A stretch of 64,000 nucleotides of DNA from Glutinoglossum americanum (taxonomy: Eukaryota > Ascomycota > Geoglossomycetes > Geoglossales > Geoglossaceae), in assembly GCA_020080175.1 (NCBI GenBank), contig JAGHQL010000035.1:101905-165904 (forward strand), given 5' to 3'. Shown in pieces: positions 57,301 to 64,000 of this stretch. The notes beneath the pieces were generated by a model, which searched no databases, had not been told where the DNA came from, and saw only the letters and a list, made by a program, of their open reading frames with translations. The position numbers were made by a program, and so were the translations under genes. Each line of letters starts with the position of its first letter. The first letter of the stretch is position 1.

Positions 57301-58967
57301 CCCACGAGACACATGCACAGGCCGTTGCCTGGTTTAACCTGGGACATTCTGAGCACCGCGCCCATGTTTGTCTACATTCTCGAAACTCTGACGATTCGAA
57401 GAAATTCTCAAGATACTTGAAGGCAGCCATTAGATGCTTCAAGCGAGCTATCGAATTAGAGGCTGGGAATAGCGAATTCTGGAATGCACTTGGGGTTGCG
57501 ACGAGCCAATTAAATCCCAAGGTATCACAGCATGCGTTCGTGCGGAGTTTGCATCTGAATGATAAGGTTTGCTCCCCAGCTGCATCTTAAAAATCTATGG
57601 CCCCTACGATATTGACCGGTGTAAACATGTAGAACGCCCAAGCCTGGACAAATCTTGGAACGCTCTATCTCCTACAAAACGACTTCCAACTCGCAAACGA
57701 TTCATTCACCCGCGCCCAATCTACGGATCCTGACTACGCACATGCGTGGTTAGGACAAGGTTTTCTGGCTATCCTCCTCGGCGACCCCAAAGAAGCACAA
57801 CTTCTCTTTGAACACGCCTTCGAAATCTCTGACTCTTCCTCCGCACTAACAAAACGCCAGTACTCTCTCTCAACATTTGAAAAACTCCTTCCCTTGCCTG
57901 TCCTTTTTAGCTCCTCGCCACGGAATTCAAATCTAGTCCAGCCCCTTTTCGCCCTCCACCAACTCCTTAAACTCTCGCCAGACGACCTCCCTTTCCAACA
58001 CCTCTCGGCACTCTTCCTCGAGCGGATCGGCAATCACCCAGCCGCAGTTGAGACACTCACATCCATCTGCGAGAAGGTCGAGCAGGACTACGAGGCCACT
58101 GAGTCTCCGGTCTCCCTCATCCGCTTCGCCCGCGCAAAAGCAGATCTAGGGCGTGTAGAGCTAGCCGCAAAAGATTTCGCCGCCGCGAGTGACGACGCTG
58201 AGACAGCGTTGCAGCTTTCATCCCTCGGCAATGACGACGAAGAAACGATACCCACTCCAAGTAACGGGCTCTCGAAATGCCGCCTCTCTGCGCATCTTAC
58301 TGCTGGCCTAGCGCGCTACTACGCCAACGACATGGATGCCGCTCTAGAAATGTTCCAGGCCGCACTTGAGGAGTCTGGAGACGCCCCCGACGTCATCTGC
58401 CTTCTTGCGGAAGTACTATGGGCGGTGGGTGGGGAGCGTGAACGGAGTGTCGCCCGTGATCAGTTATTCGAGAGCACTGAACGTCACACAGAGCATCTTC
58501 CTTCAGTTCTATTGCTCGGTGCCATTGCCGTGTTGGATGGAGACTTTGATACCTTGGAGGCCGTGAGCTCGGACTTACACGAGCTGCGCGTGAGCGACTC
58601 GGAAACCGTACGAGACTCTCAGAATCAGAAGAAGATCCAACTCCTTCTTGAAGCCATAGCCGTCTTGTCACCGGGCTCGGGGAAGCACGCCGAGATGACT
58701 CAATTGACTACATCTATCCTACTGTCGCCCTCCAGTGCTTCGGCGTGGAGCCAATTAGCTGAACACTCCGGAGACGTCTATCCCGCCGAGATGGCGTTGA
58801 AGATGGCCGTCCGCGGTGCTCCTCCTCTAGGCACACTGCAGGCCGAGGATTTAGCCAGGGCATTTGCGGGGTCAGGGTGTGTGGGGGATGCGCAAAGGGC
58901 TGTGATGGTTGCTCCCTGGAGGAGCGACGGATGGGTTGCATTTCAGGAGACTCTAGGGCCAGCGTAG
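54359..58967 (+). CDS. SKI3: superkiller protein Ski3
   Basis: TPR scaffold of the Ski complex, which feeds mRNA to the cytoplasmic exosome for 3'-5' decay. Six exons: 54359-54477, 54555-54755, 54812-55556, 55612-55769, 55847-57566 and 57633-58967; all introns GT-AG and short; 1425 aa. The N-terminus SGTKAALKAAKAALDASKFD is typical. TPRs are visible throughout, for example ANVFLGLARDKLGKYTEAAE, NFAPAYTTLGIYYADYAKDR, SWPYAALGVVELNRQEYAKS, HSWVGLGESYHNSGRYIAAT, NSEFWNALGVATSQLNPKVS and NAQAWTNLGTLYLLQNDFQL. The length and TPR spread match Ski3/TTC37. The reading frame is intact across all junctions. Confidence 0.93.
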
Positions 58968-59230
58968 ATCGGGTTGATAAATCCCAGGCAATGGGTTACT
59001 AGAGACTGTAGATGGGGAACTCCCGTTTTTTTATTTCGGGGGGGGGGTGAGGGTTAGTATGTGAGGCATCTGCAGCGGTAACAATAAATCTAATATCTGT
59101 TAATCAGGGAGTGAAGGAAGGAGCATTGGTGTAATTGGAGATAGAAAGCCTAGATTTTAGTGTTGTATCGAATCCTAGAACATGTAGTAGCAAAAAGAAC
59201 CTAACCCTCCAAATCCCAAATCAAAACCTC
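58968..59230. other. convergent 3' ends of SKI3 and VPS51
   Basis: Short 3' spacer with a G9-G10 run at about 59039-59048. No gene. Confidence 0.5.
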
Positions 59231-60205
59231 CTACCTTACCCTCAGCGCCTCCTCTCCCTCCCTCCTCAGCCCTTCCACCCCTCTAACCCCCTCCCACCCC
59301 TCCAAAACCACCCTCACAGCCCCCCACTCCCGCTCCGCCTCCTCCCTCCTCCCTTCGCCCACCAACACCCTAACCCTCCTCGGAGCATCCAGTACCCATT
59401 TCACAGTCCTGACCTCTTCTCTGCGCTTCCCGTCATTACTCACTGTGGTTGTGGCGGGGTGCAATATAGGATTTATAGTGGGGTGTCTCGGGGAGAATGG
59501 GGAGGGAGGAGTGCGCTCCTGGAGGGTGGTGGCGAGGGTCGAGGCTGTTTCGGCGATGTGGGATAACGCGGGGGGGAGGGTGGAGGTTGTGGGGGTCAGA
59601 GGATCCATGTTTGTGCGCATCTGTCGGGGGAGTGTGTTAGTAGGCGTTGTTTGTGGGGACTGGGGAGGCGGGGAGGGGGATACTTTGCGGATTGTGTCGG
59701 TTGCGGCGATGAGTTTAGAGTAGTTGTCGTAGACGAGGGCTTTTCGCTCGCCGTCCAGACCGCGGATTTCTGGTTCATGGAATCTCTCTTAGTAACGTCC
59801 CCATCATCGCTCAAACCGCCCACAACCTAAAACAAACAGGTGTTCAAAAGAGAGTTAGAGTTAGGGAGATAGCTCACCATTTACCAGCCCCCCTTCAACA
59901 GACAACATCCCCTCCAAGCCCTCCTTCTCCATAACCCTCTCCAAGTACTCCTCGACACTAAACCCCTCCCTATCCATCTCACTCTCTTCCACTGCCGCCA
60001 CCACCGTCTGCACCACGGCAGGCGCGGAATCATTCGCTTTCAATCCATAGTAATCCCGTAGAGCAGCGCGGTTTCCGCGACGGGGTTGGTGGAGGGATTT
60101 TAGTGGAGGGCGGGAGGGAGAGTTGGCTTGGGAGTTGTCGAGGGAGGCGCGACGGGATGAGGAAGGGGTTGCGATGCTAGGACGGGGGGAAGAGATTGTA
60201 GACAT
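59231..60205 (-). CDS. VPS51: GARP complex subunit Vps51
   Basis: Subunit of the GARP tether for endosome-to-Golgi vesicles. Exons 60205-59878, 59769-59684 and 59620-59231; introns GTGAGC...AACCAG and GTATCC...CGACAG; 267 aa. It begins MSTISSPRPSIATPSSSRRA, then RRGNRAALRDYYGLKA and MDREGFSVEEYLERVMEKEG. The first junction gives GGLVNEIRGLDGERKALVYD, continuing NYSKLIAATDTIRKMRTNMD, the conserved Vps51 core. The C-terminal 100 residues are Arg/Glu-rich helix. It is head-to-head with RMI1. Confidence 0.92.
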
Positions 60206-60439
60206 TAGCTGATGGTGTAGGTCTGGTGGGATAATAGGAAGGGAGAGGGAATAATAGTAGGGAGGAGGAGGAGTGTTAGGGATGACGGAGATGGAAGGCG
60301 ATGGGATATTGATGAGGCTTAAAATTAAGCTGTGGTCTGTGCGGGAAATCCCCCCGCGACCCGGAGCCGCACCACGAGCATCAACACCAACACCGACATC
60401 CCAATTATACACGACAATACACGACAACCACAACCAGCA
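60206..60439. promoter_or_regulatory. bidirectional promoter VPS51/RMI1
   Basis: 234 bases between divergent start codons. No distinct motif recognised. Confidence 0.55.
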
Positions 60440-61202
60440 ATGTCCACCTCCCCCCTCATCCCCACCCCCGAACTAATCTCCCGAATAACAACCTCAATCC
60501 AAACCTCCACAACCCTCCACCCAACCCCAGCCTACATCAACTCCCTCCTCCCCACGCTAAAACCCTCCCCCCTCCCCGCCCTCACAAAAACCGCCTCCTT
60601 CCGCCTCCTCACAACAGACTTCACCACCACGCTCTCCCATCCGCAAACCCCCCTCTTCCCGCCCACCATCCACGACGCCGCCCTCCCCGAGTACCGGCTG
60701 CCGGGGGAACACCCGATGCCGGTGCAGGTGGTGAGCGTGGAGGACCTAGGCCGGAGCCGGATGGAGCAGCTGGAGAAGCTGGAGGCGGGGGAGAGGGGGG
60801 AGGCTGTGAAGGGGGTGGAGCTGGTTAGGACCGGCGAGGAGGATGAGGATGGTTGTAGGGAGGAGAGCACCAAGGGGCCGTGCAAATTGGTGCTGGAGGA
60901 CGCGAAGGGCGTGCGGGTTTTTGGGATAGAACTTAAACCGGTGGAGGGGGTTAAATTGGGGATGTTCATCGGGACTAAAGTACGTCTCCATGCGCCCCCC
61001 CCCCTTTCTCCCCCTTTCGTATAATAAATAACCCCGTGTGGCACAGCTCCTCCTCCACAACACCATTGTCGCGCGGGCGGTTCTTCTTCTTGAGCCGGCG
61101 ACTACTACCATTCTGGGTGGGAAGATCGAGGCGTTGCATGCGGCGTGGCTTGAGAATCGGAAGAAGGAGCTCTTGGCTGCTCTTGAGGCGGGGAAGACGT
61201 AG
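60440..61202 (+). CDS. RMI1: RecQ-mediated genome instability protein Rmi1
   Basis: OB-fold partner of the Sgs1/BLM helicase and Top3, needed to dissolve double Holliday junctions. Exons 60440-60979 and 61047-61202 (intron GTACGT...CACAG); 231 aa. The N-terminal helical region (LIPTPELISRITTSIQTSTT, PTPAYINSLLPTLK) precedes the OB-fold core: CKLVLEDAKGVRVFGIELKP, VEGVKLGMFIGTKLLLHNTI across the junction, and LGGKIEALHAAWLENRKKEL near the end. Length and block order match fungal Rmi1. Confidence 0.88.
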
Positions 61203-61490
61203 GGGGGAGACGTTTAGAATCGGCTTTGGTATTTTGGTATTTTGGTATCTTGGTTGGGAAGGAGGATTGCTGTTGCTTTGGATAGGTGTGTGGGAAAGGC
61301 GTATTTTTTGGAGGGGTTCATTGCGGTGTTTGGGGGTTTAAAGAAAGCGCCCACTGGTCTCCTAGGCTGATTCCAAAGCCCTAGCATATCCCCACCAACC
61401 ATATTACAGCACTTTAACCATTCATAGTTGCCATCACGACGGAAGACGGAGTCTACTCCCACGGCCAAATCAAAATTACATTTACCACAC

Positions 61491-63381
61491 CTACCGCCCC
61501 ACCCTCACAACCTGGTACGGATCCCTATCCACCTTACTAATACCAACCTCGACCTCTCCGCCCCACTCCGCCTCCTTTCCCCCCACCTCGGCCCTCCACC
61601 TCTCCTCCACCACCTCCCTTAACCGCGGTCCCATAACCTCACTCAAAAAACCCCTCTCACTGTTAGAGTGCCACGTCGCAATCACGATCTTCCCGGCCTC
61701 GATAGCAGCTAGCGCGTCATGGTGGGAGAGCTCGCCGGTAAAGAGTACGTTGACGGGGAGGGAGCGGATTATGGGCCAGCCGGAGCCAGCGCACATTGCT
61801 ATTGAGGAAAGGGGGATGGTATCGTGGGGTTGGGCTTGGAGGTGGGAGGGGAGGGCAAGCTGGACTATTTTTTTTTTTTCGGATTAGAGAAGGAGAGGAG
61901 GGACTGGGATGGAAGGCGTAACTTACGGTATTCCATCCCCAACCTCCTTCCAATCGCCTCTAGAAGATCAGCTAGGTTTACTTCCTGCGAAAATTTAACC
62001 GCTCTCCCTATCCCCGCACCCTCAAAACCTAGAAGGCCGCTATCAATAATCCTCCCGCTTCTTCAAAAGATAGCAATGGGATATTCTTATGCTTGCGGTA
62101 TGCACGTACCCTGCAAGGTCACTATGCTAGGGCTTAGGACGCTGGCCTCAAAGGTAAAACCGGGGCGACCCCTATTACGGGTTTATGGTTAGAGCAGCCG
62201 AGTCGCGATAATATCCGGTCGACGTTCAGAGCAATTCACCTGAATGGGCTAGTTACGATGTCGACCATCCAGTCGCCAAGGCCTCCTGTAACCGCATCTA
62301 CGGCGGTGTGGGGGGAGTAGACCTGGTGGCCAACGGGTTAGGGGGATTAGATTAGCCGTAGCCAGATGAGGAGAGGTAGTACGCACACTGATGCCTTCTT
62401 GAGCCAGCCGGAGTAGGCTCTCCTGCTGTGAATTCCCGAGCGTGATCTCTTTTAATCCGCGGAAGATAATTGGATCTACCAAGAGCAGGAATCTGTCAGG
62501 ATTATCGATGGCCCGTGGGGGTTGGAGTGGTTGAATGAAGTTAGACAGCGGGAGGCGGAACACATACGGTAGGCCACGATCAAGGAATCCCTCCGCCTGA
62601 TGGCCTCGTCGACGACGGCACGTGTGAGGTCGAGGGTCAGGAGGACGGAGTTCCTTTGAGGTTTATCGGGGCGGGCGGGGGATTCGAGGAGGACTGTGCA
62701 GGGTTAGATCAGAGAAAGTGGGCAGCGAGGAGGTTGGAGTAGGGTTGAGCTGGTGTTCAAACCAGATGAAATAATTGACTTGATCAAAGTTGAAAGTGAA
62801 AAACGAAACCGGTCAAGCTAGGTTAAAAAAAACAGCCAGCTAAACAGCTGAACCCGACAAGGACACAATTGGAAACTAGAAAGGGACGTGTAGAAGGAAC
62901 TGCGGGTATCAAAAACCGGAATATGATCCATCCACCTCCCTTTTCCCTCCCTGCCTCCATCTCTCCCTCTCCCTCTATCCTCTCCAAGGAAAAGAAACAC
63001 AAGAAAATGCACACAAAAATAAATAAATAAACACCTACATCCGTTATTATCGAAACTCCGATCCGCCAGCACCTCCGGATACCTACAGACCACCCAATCG
63101 TCAACCAACCAATCAACCAAATAAAAAAACCCCTAGCGATTCCCCCTTCCTCTCCCCTCCCAAATCTCTCCATTTCTCCACTCCTCTCCAAGGATCCCCC
63201 CACACACACACACAAAACCAACCTACATCGCCTGCAGCGCCCCAACCACCGTCCTCGTAAACAGCGAACTCGAACAAGTCACCGCGGCCGCCATCGCGCG
63301 TCGGAATACGCGCATATACGCGTGCGTCGTGTGTTTGTTGCGCGAGGGGAGAGGGGACGAAGGAAGACGCGGCTCCGGCAT
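61491..63381 (-). CDS. NIF3: Nif3-like protein (NGG1-interacting factor 3 family)
   Basis: Conserved metal-binding protein of uncertain biochemical function. Seven exons on the minus strand: 63381-63227, 63082-63039, 62693-62568, 62475-62387, 62322-62240, 62060-61927 and 61864-61491; 334 aa. Family blocks appear only when spliced: FTRTVVGALQAMYPEVLADR, SFDNNGFLLESPARPDKPQR, NSVLLTLDLTRAVVDEAIRR, SLIVAYHPIIFRGLKEITLG, EGISVYSPHTAVDAVTGGLG, DWMVDIVT, LGFEGAGIGRAVKFSQEV and LSSIAMCAGSGWPIIRSLPV, ending WHSNSERGFLSEVMGPRL. AYHPIIF carries the family metal ligand His. The start could be the ATG at 63381, 63315 or 63294. The exon 5/6 junction is the least certain. Confidence 0.85.
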
Positions 63382-63552
63382 GTTCTGTGGGGGGGTAGTT
63401 TTATATCGGAACCGGAAGGGGTTTAGCGCCAGCGGCCCCTCATCCCTCGGTTTTTGCACATCCGAATTTCCTGCCCGGCGGAAGAGCAACAACACCACGC
63501 ACACACGCACGCAACGAAAACCCCGGGCAAAACGAGAAGAAAAGCCATCGTC
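63382..63552. promoter_or_regulatory. compact bidirectional promoter NIF3/BOLA2
   Basis: 171 bases separate the two proposed starts; it includes a CACACACACGCACG stretch. If NIF3 starts at an internal ATG, the spacer is up to about 260 bases. Confidence 0.5.
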
Positions 63553-63970
63553 ATGGAGCCAGCAGCGGACCAGGAGCAAGGCCAGGAGCAGGAGCACGAC
63601 CAGATCACCCCGGCCCGCCTGACGCGCCTCCTCGCGAGCGCCCTCCCGTCGCTCTCGCACGTCGAAATCGCAGACGTATCCGGTGCGCCCCTTCCCCTTC
63701 CCCCGTCCCCCCAACCCCACCCCGCTCACGCGCACAGGCGGCTGCGGCACGTCCTTCACGGCGACGCTCGTGTCGCCGGTCTTCGCGGGCAAGACTACGC
63801 TGGCGCGGCACCGGCTCGTGAACGCGGCGGTGCGCGGGGAGGTGGCGCGGATTCACGCGTGGAGTTTGAGGTGTTTTAGCTGCGAGGAGTGGGAGGGGCG
63901 GAAGAAGGAGGAGGGGGAGGGGAAGGGGGAGGGGAAGGGGGAGTGCGGGTGGTTTTTTATTATTATTTAG
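63553..63970 (+). CDS. BolA-like protein, BOLA2/Fra2 type
   Basis: Small partner of monothiol glutaredoxins; the Fra2/BOLA2 branch takes part in cytosolic iron sensing and Fe-S handling. Exons 63553-63682 and 63738-63970 (intron GTGCGC...GCACAG); 120 aa. The BolA fold runs from about residue 18: LTRLLASALPSLSHVEIADV, SGGCGTSFTATLVSPVFAGK across the junction, then TTLARHRLVNAAVRGEVARI and HAWSLRCFSCEEWEG. The GGCG cysteine and the RHRLVN histidine are likely cluster ligands. No mitochondrial presequence is seen, favouring BOLA2 over BOLA3. The tail (KKEEGEGKGEGKGECG and an Ile-rich end) is low complexity and unusual, so a missed 3' splice is possible. Confidence 0.82.
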
Positions 63971-64000
63971 GGGCGTGTATATGTATGTATATGGAGGAGG

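Noticed and set aside
1-64000. CRISPR arrays, bacterial operons, rRNA or intact transposons
   Set aside because: The sequence is fungal nuclear DNA; no spaced identical repeats, no transposase or reverse transcriptase motifs and no rRNA signatures were found.

Overview
The window is nuclear DNA from a filamentous ascomycete (Pezizomycotina). The evidence is many short GT-AG introns (mostly 50-110 bases), densely packed housekeeping genes on both strands, and fungal-specific families: a PRO1/NosA-type Zn2Cys6 factor, a Gti1/Pac2 WOPR factor, DASH Spc34, Vid27 and a fungal-type AP-1 beta subunit. The class is not clear from sequence alone. No CRISPR array, tRNA, rRNA, intact transposon or biosynthetic cluster was found.

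Layout. 1-2786: mostly non-coding, with a possible gene tail at the left edge. 2787-4495: PRO1/NosA/RosA-like Zn2Cys6 regulator. 5422-6367 (-): DASH subunit Spc34. 6848-8959: proteasome lid subunit Rpn3. 9615-11135: polyprenyl diphosphate synthase for ubiquinone (Coq1). 11694-14348: UDP-glucose 6-dehydrogenase with a large insert, followed by a degenerate tandem repeat. 15296-17225: TFIID/SAGA subunit Taf12. 18093-18833 (-): Sys1. 19285-19752: Coa6. 21444-22407 (-): microbial-type PARG-domain protein. 23644-25478: mitochondrial asparaginyl-tRNA synthetase. 25479-37287: an 11.8 kb gene-poor, microsatellite-rich block holding one gene, a WOR1/RYP1-type WOPR master regulator (32661-34097). 37288-39978 (-): AP-1 beta subunit, with an apparent one-base frameshift. 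40958-42332 (-): HIRIP3-like protein. 43851-45233 (-): Trm10. 45405-46131: complex I subunit GRIM-19. 46606-47742: unknown Gly/Asn-rich repeat protein. 48465-51015 (-): Vid27. 51492-53939 (-): GH5 steryl-glucosidase (EGH1-like). 54359-58967: Ski3. 59231-60205 (-): Vps51. 60440-61202: Rmi1. 61491-63381 (-): Nif3-like protein. 63553-63970: BolA2/Fra2-like protein.

The genes do not form one pathway; this is ordinary fungal synteny. Several serve mitochondria (Coq1, Coa6, GRIM-19, AsnRS) and several serve endomembrane traffic (Sys1, AP-1 beta, Vps51, probably Vid27). Close divergent pairs suggest shared promoters: TRM10/GRIM-19 (171 bp), NIF3/BOLA2 (171 bp), VPS51/RMI1 (234 bp), EGH1/SKI3 (419 bp) and SYS1/COA6 (451 bp).

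Most worth a second look: the WOPR regulator inside its large repeat-laden non-coding territory, the tandem repeat after UGDH, a pair of related 86-bp dispersed repeats, the AP-1 beta frameshift, the UGDH insert and the uncharacterised Gly/Asn-rich gene. Exon boundaries were worked out by hand from splice signals, reading phase and remembered family conservation; no database search was run.
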